A DNA stretch of 20,878 nt from Planctomycetaceae bacterium (GCA_002713555.1 PATG01000039.1:18853-39730), one strand, 5' to 3'; positions 6,255 to 15,500 are shown, counted from the stretch's first letter. Program-made: numbers and translations. Notes: generated from the sequence alone by a model not told the origin.

Positions 6255-8459
6255 ATGAGCCAAACTGAAATCCCCAGAGCCATGGCAAGTTCGCCAAGAG
6301 ATAACTGGACAGAGGTCACCCCACAAGCCTTATACGACAAGTGCAAGGCACTTTCCTCCAATCTGTGGTGGAGCTGGCACCCCGAAGTGGTGAGCCTGTT
6401 CCGGGACTTGGATCCCCTCCGTTGGCGGCAATTGGATCACAATCCTGTGGTACTACTTGCTGAAATGACCCCCGAGCAAGTGGCCGATCGGGCCTCCGAA
6501 ATGGTGCTTTACACCCGTATCAATCAGGCCCATCGTCGACTGAAAGATTATCTAAACAATACACAGACTACCTGGGGATCCCGCCACGCGGGTGTGCTTG
6601 GATCAAAACCGGTCGCGTACTTCTCGGCCGAGTTTGGCATCCACGAATCCGTACCCATTTACTCTGGCGGTCTCGGGGTGCTTTCTGGTGACCATATCAA
6701 GAGCGCGAGTGGCTTGGGTGTGCCTCTAGTGGCGATAGGCCTCTTCTACAACCAGGGGTATTTTAGACAACACCTGGATGCCGATGGCTGGCAACAAGAA
6801 GAGTACCTAGATACCAAAGTCGAAAACCTGGCCATGGAGCCGGCCCGCGATCCGGACGGCAAGCCAATCACCATTTCGATCGATACACTCGATGGCCAAC
6901 TGCAAGCCAAAGTTTGGCTAATGAAAGTTGGCCGTGTGAACTTGTATCTGCTTGATTGCGATGTCGAAGGCAACCTCCCCGAAGACCGTGAATTGACATC
7001 TCGCCTTTATGGTGGTGATGTGCGTACACGTATCCGCCAGGAGCTTGTTCTCGGTGTGGGGGGTGTCAAGGCACTACGTGCTTTGGGCATACATCCGGGC
7101 GCGTACCACCTGAACGAAGGACATAGCGCCTTTGCCCCGTTGGAAGTGATTCGTGAGAAGATGCACGACGACGGCCTGGGTTTTGACGATGCTCTTCGAG
7201 AAGTGGCCCAGCATACCGTCTTCACAACCCATACCCCGGTGCCCGCCGGTCACGATCGTTTCGAAGGCAGGCTTGTCGAAGAGCATCTTGGCCCACTGAG
7301 ACAGCAACTGGGTATATCCTATGAGCAATTGATGGGTCTGGGCCGAGTCGAACCCCAAAACGAATCTGAAACATTTTGCATGACCGTAATCGGATTGAAG
7401 CTTTCACGTCGAGCCAATGCTGTCAGTTCGTTGCATGGTCACGTGTCCCGCCGAATGTGGGCCCATCTCTGGCCGTGGCGTGTCGAAGAAGAAGTGCCAA
7501 TTGGCCATATTACAAATGGTGTGCATGTTCCCAGTTGGCTGGCTTACCCAATGCAACTGCTGTACGACAAGTATCTAGGGCCGGATTGGCAGCAAGGCAT
7601 GGGCAATCCCGAAGTTTGGCAAAAAATCTATGACGTCGACCCCGGTGAGCTATGGGAAACCCATAATGTCCTGAAGAGCCGATTGCTTGATTTTGTTCGT
7701 CGTCGCGTCAGCCGCCAGTGCCGTCGCCGCAACGAAGACGAATCTACCATCGAAGCGGCTCGCAGCATGCTCAACCCCAACGCACTCACCATTGGTTTCG
7801 CCCGCAGGTTTGCAACCTACAAGCGAGCTGATCTGCTATTGCAGAATATGGACAAATTCGTCGAATTGATCAGTGACCCTAACCGCCCAGTGCAATTCAT
7901 TTTTGCCGGCAAAGCACACCCGGCAGACGAACCTGGTAAAAAGCTAGTACAAGCCATTGCCAACTTACGCCACGATCCTGTCTTTAACGGCAGAATTGTC
8001 TTCGTAGAGGATTACGAAATCAACGTCGGTCGACATCTTGTCCAAGGTGTTGACGTCTGGCTGAACAATCCACGCCGTCCTCTAGAAGCCTCCGGAACAA
8101 GTGGCCAGAAAGTGGTCCTTAACGGCGGACTGAATTGTTCGGTTTTGGATGGCTGGTGGGCCGAAGCCTTCAATGGCAAGAATGGCTTTGGCATTGGCCA
8201 CGGCTCGCAGCATGTCGATACGGATGTCGGTGATTTACGCGATGGCGAAGACTTGTTGCGTGTTTTACAAGACGAAGTGATCACGCTCTTTTACGACCGT
8301 GACACTGACGGTCTGCCTCAAAAATGGATCGATCGCATGGTTAACTCAATCGCGACTCTAGCCGCAAGATTCAGTGCCCATCGAATGGTCATGGATTATG
8401 TCGAACAAGACTATCTGGTCGCCTCAGGCGGACAAAGCTCGGCTATGAACATGCCCTAG
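6255..8459 (+). CDS. glgP: Alpha-glucan (glycogen/maltodextrin) phosphorylase
   Basis: Pyridoxal-phosphate enzyme releasing glucose 1-phosphate from glycogen-type alpha-1,4-glucans in the cytoplasm. The 734 residues and architecture match the TIGR02094 class rather than the E. coli MalP/GlgP class: an N-terminal DUF3417-like region (about 20-120, LWWSWHPEVV), then YFSAEFGIHESVPIYSGGLG at about 122-141 with the GGLG substrate-binding turn, then HTPVPAGHDRF and FARRFATYKRADL. The PLP-binding site reads EASGTSGQK with lysine K619, followed by DGWWAEAF; Gln before the lysine replaces the Met of the classic motif. The ATG at 6255 has a good AAGGAAG 7 nt upstream. The next gene, on the same strand, starts about 100 nt downstream behind a terminator-like repeat pair, so it is probably transcribed alone. 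No glycogen-synthesis genes are nearby. Confidence 0.95.
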   Translation: MSQTEIPRAMASSPRDNWTEVTPQALYDKCKALSSNLWWSWHPEVVSLFRDLDPLRWRQLDHNPVVLLAEMTPEQVADRASEMVLYTRINQAHRRLKDYLNNTQTTWGSRHAGVLGSKPVAYFSAEFGIHESVPIYSGGLGVLSGDHIKSASGLGVPLVAIGLFYNQGYFRQHLDADGWQQEEYLDTKVENLAMEPARDPDGKPITISIDTLDGQLQAKVWLMKVGRVNLYLLDCDVEGNLPEDRELTSRLYGGDVRTRIRQELVLGVGGVKALRALGIHPGAYHLNEGHSAFAPLEVIREKMHDDGLGFDDALREVAQHTVFTTHTPVPAGHDRFEGRLVEEHLGPLRQQLGISYEQLMGLGRVEPQNESETFCMTVIGLKLSRRANAVSSLHGHVSRRMWAHLWPWRVEEEVPIGHITNGVHVPSWLAYPMQLLYDKYLGPDWQQGMGNPEVWQKIYDVDPGELWETHNVLKSRLLDFVRRRVSRQCRRRNEDESTIEAARSMLNPNALTIGFARRFATYKRADLLLQNMDKFVELISDPNRPVQFIFAGKAHPADEPGKKLVQAIANLRHDPVFNGRIVFVEDYEINVGRHLVQGVDVWLNNPRRPLEASGTSGQKVVLNGGLNCSVLDGWWAEAFNGKNGFGIGHGSQHVDTDVGDLRDGEDLLRVLQDEVITLFYDRDTDGLPQKWIDRMVNSIATLAARFSAHRMVMDYVEQDYLVASGGQSSAMNMP

Positions 8460-8520
8460 GAAATAAATTTCCTGGGGGGGACATGCTGAGCATGCCCTGG
8501 GAAAAAATTCCTTGGGGAGG
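8450..8520 (+). terminator. Tandem hairpin pair at the glgP 3' end, probable terminator
   Basis: Two imperfect copies of one unit follow each other. Copy 1: CCCTAGGAAA (8454-8463) pairs with TTTCCTGGGG (8468-8477), ten pairs with one wobble and a TAAA loop; the glgP stop codon TAG (8457-8459) lies in its 5' arm. Copy 2: CCCTGGGAA (8495-8503) pairs with TTCCTTGGG (8508-8516), with one mismatch and an AAAA loop. Between them CATGC-TGA-GCATG (8482-8494) is a third small palindrome. The stems lack a following T-tract, so termination or 3'-end protection is inferred from position. Confidence 0.55.
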
Positions 8521-8561
8521 GAATATGCCTGGGCCATCGGTCTGAGGTACAATGGATTTTG

Positions 8562-9653
8562 ATGCCTCCCTCTAAAATCATATCCCCTGAAGATCCCGCA
8601 TTAGGTGAACTGTGTGCTCAGTTGGCCGAGCTTGCCCGCGAGTCGGACATGACGGGAAAATGGCCTGCAGCACAACTGGACCTCTGCGGACAGTACGGGA
8701 TTTACGAATGGTTCATTGAACCTGAATGGGGCGGACAAGGATGGGATCAGGAATCTATAGTACTCGGTTATCTGGCGCTGAGTAGCGCGTGTTTAACAAC
8801 GACTTTTATCCTTACGCAGCGTACAAGTGCCTGTCGGCAGATTGCGAACTCAGCCAACGAAGAACTTAAGGAACGGCTGCTACCCGAATTGGCTCTGGGA
8901 AAAACATTTGCCACAGTCGGCATTTCGCACCTTACCACGAGCCGTCGGCATTTGACCAAGCCGGTGCTACGAGCGGAGCGCGTGGCAGGTGGGTTCGTGC
9001 TTGAGGGGTTTTCGCCTTGGGTAACGGGTGCCGCGCACGCGCAGCATGTGGCAGTGGGTGCCACACTGATAATCGACAACCAGCCCACAGAAGAACAGTT
9101 ACTCGTTGCGTTGCCGACTGACTTGCCATGTGTCAACATACCCGAACCGGCTCAACTGATTGGCCTCAACGCAAGCCAAACGGGTCCGTTGCAACTGGAC
9201 CGTGTCTTTGTTGAGGACCCATGGATTCTTGCTGGACCCGTAGAAAATGTTATGCGACGTGGCGCGGGTGCTGGCACCGGAGGCTACCAAACTTCGACGC
9301 TCGCTTTGGGGCTGGCTCGTTCTGCAATCGATTTCCTGGAGCAGGAAGCGCTTCAACGTGTGGAGTTGGATGCTCCTCTTGACGCTCTGCGCAATGAATT
9401 TGAACAGCTTCGCAACTTGCTGCTGGGTCTTGTAAGAGGTGAAACCGACTGCCACGGCGATGAACTGCGGCAATTGTCCAATAGCCTGGCACTACGATCA
9501 GCACAAGCTGCTTTAGCCACTGCCAAAGGAACCGGATACCTGCAAGGCCATCCGGCTGGCCGGTGGTGTTCCGAGGCGCTTTTTTTCCTCGTCTGGAGTT
9601 GCCCGCAACCAGTAGTTACTGCAAATCTGTGCGAACTGGCTGGAATTAGTTAA
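8562..9653 (+). CDS. Acyl-CoA dehydrogenase family protein
   Basis: A 363-residue flavoprotein-fold protein. The layout follows the acyl-CoA dehydrogenase family: an N-terminal helical part (about 10-115, with EPEWGGQGWD near 57 as in the substrate/FAD region), a central beta-barrel part (about 125-230, including GFVLEGFSPWVTGAAHAQHV, the strand that contacts FAD), and a C-terminal helical bundle (about 240-363). It is slightly short for the family (usually about 380). I cannot place the catalytic glutamate, and the C-terminus lacks the usual RIYEGT-like motif, so it may be an unusual dehydrogenase or a flavin-dependent relative; the substrate is unknown. The start is uncertain: ATG 8562, or TTG 8559 one codon earlier; GAGG at 8544-8547 is rather far from both. 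cysC follows 25 nt later on the same strand, suggesting co-transcription, though no metabolic link is evident. Confidence 0.78.
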   Translation: MPPSKIISPEDPALGELCAQLAELARESDMTGKWPAAQLDLCGQYGIYEWFIEPEWGGQGWDQESIVLGYLALSSACLTTTFILTQRTSACRQIANSANEELKERLLPELALGKTFATVGISHLTTSRRHLTKPVLRAERVAGGFVLEGFSPWVTGAAHAQHVAVGATLIIDNQPTEEQLLVALPTDLPCVNIPEPAQLIGLNASQTGPLQLDRVFVEDPWILAGPVENVMRRGAGAGTGGYQTSTLALGLARSAIDFLEQEALQRVELDAPLDALRNEFEQLRNLLLGLVRGETDCHGDELRQLSNSLALRSAQAALATAKGTGYLQGHPAGRWCSEALFFLVWSCPQPVVTANLCELAGIS

Positions 9654-9678
9654 CCCTTCTCAAGGAATTACTCAATCA

Positions 9679-10344
9679 ATGTCTGAATCAAAAGATCAAG
9701 AACCCATAGTTGTTTGGCATGAAGCGGCGATTACACGTGCCGATCGGGAGAAACTCTCCGGGCATCGTGGATGTGTTGTCTGGTTTACGGGCTTAAGTGG
9801 ATCAGGCAAAAGCACGGTTGCGAATATTGTCGATCAAAAACTCTTCCAACGCGGCGTGCGCAGCTATGTACTGGATGGCGACAATATTCGCCATAGTTTG
9901 GGCGCTTCTCCACAAATGCTGGCAAAACGCTACGGCGAGGAATTTGGCAAACGTTTTGGTCTAGGTTTTTCTCAGCAGGATCGCGAGGAAAACATACGCC
10001 GTGTTGGTGCTGTGGCAAATCTGCTTTGCGATTCGGGACTCATTACCCTGACAGCCTTTGTAAGCCCCTACCGTGCGGACCGCGATGCGGTACGTGAAAA
10101 TCTGGCAGATGGTGATTTTTTAGAAATATTTGTAGATGCTTCACTGGAAACGTGCGAATCCCGTGACCCAAAAGGGCTCTACAAAAAAGCACGAGCTGGT
10201 GAAATTAGCGACTTTACGGGGATCAGCTCACCTTACGAGGCACCCGAGAATTCAGAACTTGTACTCGATGCCAACACTGCCAGCCCAGAAGAACTTGCCG
10301 AGCAGGTCGTCCAAAAACTGATCGAGCTCGAAAAGATTGGTTAG
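9679..10344 (+). CDS. cysC: Adenylyl-sulfate kinase (APS kinase)
   Basis: Phosphorylates adenosine 5'-phosphosulfate to PAPS, for sulfate assimilation or sulfation reactions. Motifs: Walker A GLSGSGKS at 38-45, LDGDNIRH at 65-72, QQDREENIRRVG at 99-110, TAFVSPYR at 125-132 with the phospho-acceptor-type serine S129, and DPKGLYKKARAGEISDFTGI, all hallmarks of CysC. At 221 residues it is about 20 longer than E. coli CysC: an extra segment of roughly 18 residues (about 76-93, SPQMLAKRYGEEFGKRF) is inserted between the DGDN region and the GLGFS motif. The start has AAGGAA 11 nt upstream. It stands alone, with no cysD or cysN (ATP sulfurylase) or PAPS reductase adjacent. A role in sulfated-polysaccharide or sulfolipid metabolism is possible but not shown. 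Confidence 0.95.
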   Translation: MSESKDQEPIVVWHEAAITRADREKLSGHRGCVVWFTGLSGSGKSTVANIVDQKLFQRGVRSYVLDGDNIRHSLGASPQMLAKRYGEEFGKRFGLGFSQQDREENIRRVGAVANLLCDSGLITLTAFVSPYRADRDAVRENLADGDFLEIFVDASLETCESRDPKGLYKKARAGEISDFTGISSPYEAPENSELVLDANTASPEELAEQVVQKLIELEKIG

Positions 10345-10741
10345 CTCAGCGAGCCTGAAAGATGAGCGATCCAGGACGATAGGACGCTCCTGCCTGTAAT
10401 GCTAGCGCGGATATAGAATCCGCTCTGGCACCAAAGCGCTACTTGGGTTGCAGAGGTGGTCGCAGAATTCCGTAAATTGCCATTTCTTGGCCAGGTATTG
10501 AAGCCTCGGTACCGGTGGCCCCCTAGTCGCCAATAGAAGCAGCACAAAATGGGGGAAGTGATGGACTGCACCAATACATCTTGTGGGTCATCCCCCCATT
10601 GGCTGCATAAACATGTGTTCCTGTTGACCTCCAACGTCAATCCGGCAATAAATTGGGTTACTAAGCAACGGCTCTGCTGTTGCTAACACGGTCCTAGCCG
10701 TTGCTTTCACGGCCAGCCGTTCCCGACATGGAGGTAGGGAG
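10345..10741 (+). promoter_or_regulatory. 397-bp leader region between cysC and the BON-domain gene, rich in inverted repeats
   Basis: The only long open frame here (99 codons, minus strand, overlapping the cysC end) has no motif or start signal and is rejected. Visible structures: GCGGAT (10407-10412) with ATCCGC (10418-10423), 5-nt loop; and a G-run AATGGGGG (10548-10555) that can pair either with CCCCC upstream (10519-10523) or with CCCCCATT downstream (10593-10600). GCCAAT (10529-10534) also competes for ATTGGC (10598-10603). These are mutually exclusive pairings. The region ends with the 11-bp hairpin at 10663-10706 listed separately. Confidence 0.4.
10663..10706 (+). promoter_or_regulatory. 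11-bp perfect inverted repeat ahead of the BON-domain gene
   Basis: AAGCAACGGCT (10663-10673) and AGCCGTTGCTT (10696-10706) are exact reverse complements with a 22-nt loop. A related shorter pair, ACGG/CCGT, follows at 10710-10720. It ends 35 nt upstream of the start codon and just before the GGAGG ribosome-binding site at 10730-10734. Such a long perfect stem is not expected by chance in this region. It may be an attenuator, an RNA-stability element or an operator. Confidence 0.55.
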
Positions 10742-11149
10742 ATGATCATTTCGGTTCACCCGCAGGCAGAATCTCAACAGCAAACTTCGGTTCAGCAGAC
10801 CGATTTGCTCGCCACCAGTGCATCCTCAACTCCAGGACAGTCCCAAACGGCAAAGCAGGATTCTTTAGGGGTAGCCCGTCACAGGGTATATGAAACCCAA
10901 AAACCGGATGCCGATGTAGAAGAGCACCTCGCTGAATTGGTACTTCGCGTACACAAACGAATCAAGACGAGATTGCCTGGTTGCATTCGCGGCCTCCGTG
11001 TCTTTACAACCGACGTCTCTGCCACCGACCATACCATAGTCCTGACCGGCAAGTGCAACACCTTCTACACTAAGCAACTGGCCCAGCATGCTGCCATGGG
11101 AATTCTAGAATACGAACGGCTTGTCAATAACATTGATGTGAAAACATAA
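10742..11149 (+). CDS. BON-domain protein, soluble
   Basis: 135 residues. The first 50 are Gln/Ser/Thr-rich and probably disordered. From about 58 to the end it has the BON pattern: a helix (VEEHLAELVLRVHKRI), then strand-turn IVLTGKCNTFYTKQLAQHAA (99-118), matching the core V-x-L-x-G-x-x-x-S/T-x-x-x-K-x-x-A motif, then a closing strand LVNNIDV. BON domains bind phospholipid membranes or protein partners (OsmY, secretins, mechanosensitive channels); short single-BON proteins are frequent in planctomycetes and their role is unknown. There is no signal peptide, so the protein should be cytoplasmic, unlike OsmY. The start is well supported by GGAGG at 10730-10734 and GGGAG just before the ATG. 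It converges on lpxK, leaving 95 bp between the two stops. Confidence 0.72.
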   Translation: MIISVHPQAESQQQTSVQQTDLLATSASSTPGQSQTAKQDSLGVARHRVYETQKPDADVEEHLAELVLRVHKRIKTRLPGCIRGLRVFTTDVSATDHTIVLTGKCNTFYTKQLAQHAAMGILEYERLVNNIDVKT

Positions 11150-11244
11150 CCCTGTTGAATTTTGCAGCAATCCCAGCTGCCGTGGGTTACCGCACCCATT
11201 TCATCCCCTGCTACTTCATCCAATGCTACGCGGGCAGTACCAAT
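11150..11244. terminator. Convergent BON / lpxK intergenic gap with weak hairpins
   Basis: Two overlapping small stems are visible: CCCA...TGGG and TGGGT...ACCCA around 11174-11200. There is no T-tract. A shared bidirectional terminator is plausible only from the gene layout. Confidence 0.25.
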
Positions 11245-12315
11245 TCACTGGCACTCCGATTTAAGAATCTGTGTTTGTGTCACTTGTCGCAGTACTGTTT
11301 TAAAAAGCTCTTCACCATCTAGAAATGCAAGACGAATACTGAGCGCCCACAAGGGGATACCCCCTAGATCAGATCGGCGCAATTTGACCAGGTCTTTTCT
11401 TGTGCAAATCACCAAATTAGCACCTTGAGCCCAGTTGCTGAGTGAAACCGTGTCTTGCTGTGTGTAGGCATGGTGATCGGGAAATTCTCGCCAACGGACA
11501 AGTTCCTCGGAAAAAGAATCTAACGTATAACGAAATCCTTCAGGATTACCGATACCGCAAAACGCGGCAATCCGCTTTCCCGAGAGGGCCGCCAGAGGCA
11601 TCTCCTGGCCCTCTGAATTTATGAGCTTCTCAGGGCCATGGTCGACTTCGCACCAAAGAGCTGTGGGGGCTAAACTTGCAGCTTGTTGTTGGATTGCGTG
11701 ACGTGCTGCAGGCTCCAACATGCTGGCACGGCTTAGCATGACAACCTGGCAGCGTGCTAAGCCCGCAGGTGGTTCACGGAGTGTCCCGCGTGGAAAAACG
11801 TGGTTGAATCCCCAGGGTTCGGTAGCATCCAGCAATGTAATGTCGAGATCACGTCCCAGGCGTCGATGCTGAAATCCATCGTCCAGCACAATCACTTGGG
11901 CTTTTTCTTCTCCAATCGCCTGTCGAGAACCAGCTACCCGATCGCGATTTTGGATATGAGGCACCGTCGGAAGAGCCAGTTCGAGTTCCTGCGCCTCGTC
12001 GTTTTTCTGTCCCAAGTCAGCACCATATCCCCGACTGACTATGGCAACTCGCAAGTCTTGGTCCGTTAGAAATTGAGTAAGCCATTCCACAAGGGGAGTC
12101 TTGCCTGTCCCACCAAGAGTGAGATTACCGACACTAATGACCGGAACTTCCATTGCATGGATTTTAGACCGGCCTTGGTCGTAGCGACGATTCCGACACT
12201 CCATGACCCATCGGTAGGGCCATTCGATAAGAAGCAGCACCCCTCGCAAGCATGCGGGCCAAATACCCCGCTGGCGGCCACTGATTAAATCTCTAAATTG
12301 GGTGGAGTTGAACAC
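11245..12315 (-). CDS. lpxK: Tetraacyldisaccharide 4'-kinase
   Basis: Inner-membrane P-loop kinase that phosphorylates the 4' position of the lipid A disaccharide precursor to give lipid IVA. 356 residues, normal for LpxK. An N-terminal amphipathic/hydrophobic stretch (CLRGVLLLIEWPYRWVM, 22-38) would anchor it to the membrane; the P-loop lies in SVGNLTLGGTGKTP (61-74), and the diagnostic DDGFQHRRLGRD at 145-156 follows, with D145/D146 in the catalytic/Mg region. SRGYGAD at 94-100 and PRGTLREP are also family motifs. The start is a GTG at 12315 with no good ribosome-binding site; no earlier start keeps a better N-terminus. Its presence supports a Gram-negative-type outer membrane with lipid A. 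It is divergent from the DUF4175-like gene. Confidence 0.95.
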   Translation of the reverse strand: MFNSTQFRDLISGRQRGIWPACLRGVLLLIEWPYRWVMECRNRRYDQGRSKIHAMEVPVISVGNLTLGGTGKTPLVEWLTQFLTDQDLRVAIVSRGYGADLGQKNDEAQELELALPTVPHIQNRDRVAGSRQAIGEEKAQVIVLDDGFQHRRLGRDLDITLLDATEPWGFNHVFPRGTLREPPAGLARCQVVMLSRASMLEPAARHAIQQQAASLAPTALWCEVDHGPEKLINSEGQEMPLAALSGKRIAAFCGIGNPEGFRYTLDSFSEELVRWREFPDHHAYTQQDTVSLSNWAQGANLVICTRKDLVKLRRSDLGGIPLWALSIRLAFLDGEELFKTVLRQVTQTQILKSECQ

Positions 12316-12463
12316 GGGGAGTCCAAGGGTGAATTCGGAATATTGAGAGTCGCCAAGCAGTAAGATCGGTCATGAAAGCGTAATTTTTAGGAAAACTGTC
12401 AAATCTCACTACCCCAACTGGCACAAATCGCCCTCAGATGGCTTACTTCTGGACTAAGCTCCG

Positions 12464-12469
12464 TATAAT
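12464..12469 (+). promoter_or_regulatory. Candidate -10 box for the DUF4175-like gene
   Basis: TATAAT exactly matches the sigma-70 -10 consensus; the corresponding -35 position (about 12441-12446, GCTTAC) is a poor match. Transcription from it would begin near 12475 and give a leader of about 115 nt containing the paired segments at 12521-12567. Confidence 0.4.
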
Positions 12470-12520
12470 GGTGGAAGCACCGTACAAGACACTGGCCCTC
12501 CTACCTCTCCCTGCATTTTT

Positions 12521-12567
12521 AACAGATTGGGGACCTCGCTGGGTGGCAAGAGGTCTGTTAGCTACCC
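12521..12567 (+). promoter_or_regulatory. Interlocking inverted repeats (possible pseudoknot) before the DUF4175-like gene
   Basis: Stem A: GACCTC (12532-12537) pairs with GAGGTC (12550-12555), and AACA (12521-12524) with TGTT (12556-12559). Stem B: GGGTGGC (12541-12547), in the loop of stem A, pairs with GCTACCC (12561-12567), one wobble. The two stems interlock, so they form either an H-type pseudoknot or mutually exclusive folds. The element ends 22 nt before the ATG, where no Shine-Dalgarno sequence is visible. Confidence 0.4.
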
Positions 12568-12589
12568 CCCATCTACCTTTTAGCGACTG

Positions 12590-15500
12590 ATGTCTAGCGT
12601 TAAGAATAAAATCCAGTCTCCCCAAACTGTCCCCTCCAATAGAACGGGTCTTGTCGACCAACAAATCTATCGCACTCGGCGGGCTCTCAAGGGAGTTGAT
12701 GCTATTGCGGGGATTATCACACTGCTGATCGGTGTGCTGAGTTACCTGCTAACGATGGCCGTTCTGGAGCACTGGGTTATCCCCGGTGGCTGGAATACCC
12801 CATTGCGCATCATCATGTTCACCCTACTGATACTGGGAGTTGCCTGGCACAGCGGGCGGATATTCTGGCGGTTCATCCATCAATCCATCAACCCCGCCTA
12901 CGCGGCCTTGGCAATCGAGCAAAGCACTCCTTCACTGAAAAACAGCCTGTTAAATTTACTCTTGCTGCGTGGACATCGGCAACAAATGCCAAAGCAGATC
13001 TACCATGCTATTGAAAAACAGGCGGCTCAAAAACTCGCTGGAGTGCCCATGGATTCGGTCGTTGACCGTACGTCGATCTTGAGGTTGGGATATGTTTTGG
13101 TAGCTCTTGTTGCAATCGGTACCATTTATCGCATCGCATCACCTAAAGACCCGCTCGACTCCGCAGCACGCATTCTCTTGCCTTGGGCAGAAATCGCAGT
13201 CCCCAGCCGAGTTCAAATAGTCAACGTTTCGCCCGGCACGACTTCCATTGCTCGAGGCGAGCCTTTGAAAATATCGGCTGAGTTGTTTGGTCTGGAAAAT
13301 GACGAACCGGCCCATCTGGTTTATTCAACCGTCGACGAACAAAAAATCAATCAAAGAGTTAAACTGTCGGCAGCACGCGAAACCAACCTGTTTCAATGCG
13401 TAATTCCCCACCGAATAGCAGCTCATGAAGTTGGTGGTGTTCAGCAGGACTTAACGTATTGGATTGAAGCTGGTGATGCGAAATCACCGCGATTCCGAGT
13501 TTCGGTCTTCTCCCAGCCTACACTTGTTGTCAGCACGCTGCGTTACGAGTATCCCTCGTACACGGGTTACCCCTCCCTTGAAGTGGAACACACGGGAGAT
13601 ATCCGAGCCCTTGAAGGAACACGTGTGACTTTGATGGCGCAGGCCAATAAACCCATCTATCAAGCACACATCGATTTCGAAGCCGACGGCAAGCATGATC
13701 TGCTTATGAATAGCAGCAATCAACGGGCCACGGTTACTTTTTTGCTGGAGCTTGAAGACGACCGCCGCACACCCCGATACGAAAGTTATGTGCTCCGGTA
13801 TAAAACGGACGAAGGCCGCAAGAACCAGTTGCCACCGAAATATCAGATTGATATCATCCCCGATTATGCTCCTGAGATCCAGTTACTGATCCCAGAAGAA
13901 GCCATCCTGGATGTGACGCTCAATCAGGAAGTGAACTTTGAAATCGAAGCGCGTGATCCCGATTTTGCATTGAGCCATGTCACCCTGTACGGCGCAGTCG
14001 ATGGCGAACCAGTCGTCGAAGAAACGCTTCTCAACGAGAATCACCAAGGTCTCTTTGTAGGCAAGCTGCGCAAAACGGCTGCTGAATTAGGACTGCATAT
14101 TGGCGACGTCATGGAGTATTGGGTGGTAGCTGCCGACAATCGTCGTCCTCAAGCGAATAGAGCTTCTACAGTACGCCGTAAACTGCGTGTTGTTGATGCT
14201 CAGCAGCGCAATGAGGGAAAAAATTCGGACGATCAGCAACAGGATGATTCAGGCTCCTCTCAATCGCCCCAGGGTACGCCCCCCACAGGCGATAACCAGA
14301 ATGAAGAGCCAGGCCAAGAGCCAAATGCCGAAAGTCAGGAATCCGACTCAGGCGAGTCCGACGGCCAAGGAGAAGGGGGACTCGGACAAAAGGGGGATGC
14401 CCAGCAGGATGCCGAACCGAACGAACAAGGTGGAGCGGGAGCCAATGGCCAGTCGGGCCAGGAAGAGAATCCCTCGCCAAAGGCTCCATCTGGCAAAGGA
14501 GGTAACCAACAAGAAAAGGGCCAGCCCTCCAGCGAACCGACAGAAAGCAATCCAAACGATGGACAATCGGGTGAGAATCAGGGAGAGCAGGAGAAGGTTT
14601 CTTCTCAAGGCGATGACGACGGCACAGCCTTTGAGCGCATGGTGAAACACTTCAACGAACAAAATACAGAGCCCGCAGAGGTAGCAAAGGAAAACGAAGC
14701 GGACGATGCCAATCCGGCCGCGGAAGGTGCCAACGATAACCCACAGGGTGAAAACGGCGGCGATCAAACGACAGCCCCGGACAATAGCTCGAATTCTGGG
14801 GACCCACAGGATCCCCACAACGAAGGACCCGGGGCTGAAAACCCACCTCCAGAACAGCAACCCCAAGAAGCCGGAGAGCAACCTGGCGAACCGCAGGAAG
14901 ACCCAGCTGCTGGTGGCCAGATGTCTCCCGAACAGGGCAATGCTGGTGCGGGTGAAAATCCGGGTGAAGAGCAAGGGGTGCCAGATTCTCAAGGGGCCAA
15001 AAAACCACACGATAAAAACGACAGCCCAGCAGGAGGCGAGGAGAAACTCAACGATCAGGAAGCTCCCGCCCAAGCTGAGGGCCAGACGGAGTCGGACTCG
15101 GAGGGTAGCCAGGGAGGAGACAAGGCCGGTGGTGGTGAAGAAGGCGCGGGGCAACAAGCAGATGCCGAGGGCACCGGAGGCGCAGGCGAAAAAACCTCAG
15201 CCGAAGAGGGTGGCGGACAAGCGACCGAACCCGGCACAGGCGAACCGGGTGCGCGTCCCGGTGACCAACAACCGGCTGCAAACCAAACGGGCGAATCAAG
15301 CAAAGACCAACCCGGCCCTGGTAGCGAATCGGACGATCGCAGTGACCAACCTGTCGGAGAACAACCGGAAGGCGAACAGGGCGGCGCCCCGGGTGCGTCT
15401 CAAAACATGGACGATCCTCAAGACGGCCTACCCCCAAATCAAGCTGCAGGCCAATCCACGGAAGACCCCCCATCAACGGGGACTGAAAAGCAATCGCAAG

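Noticed and set aside
10341..10640. 99-codon minus-strand frame between cysC and the BON gene
   Set aside because: It overlaps the cysC end, has no start signal or motif, and covers the inverted-repeat leader.
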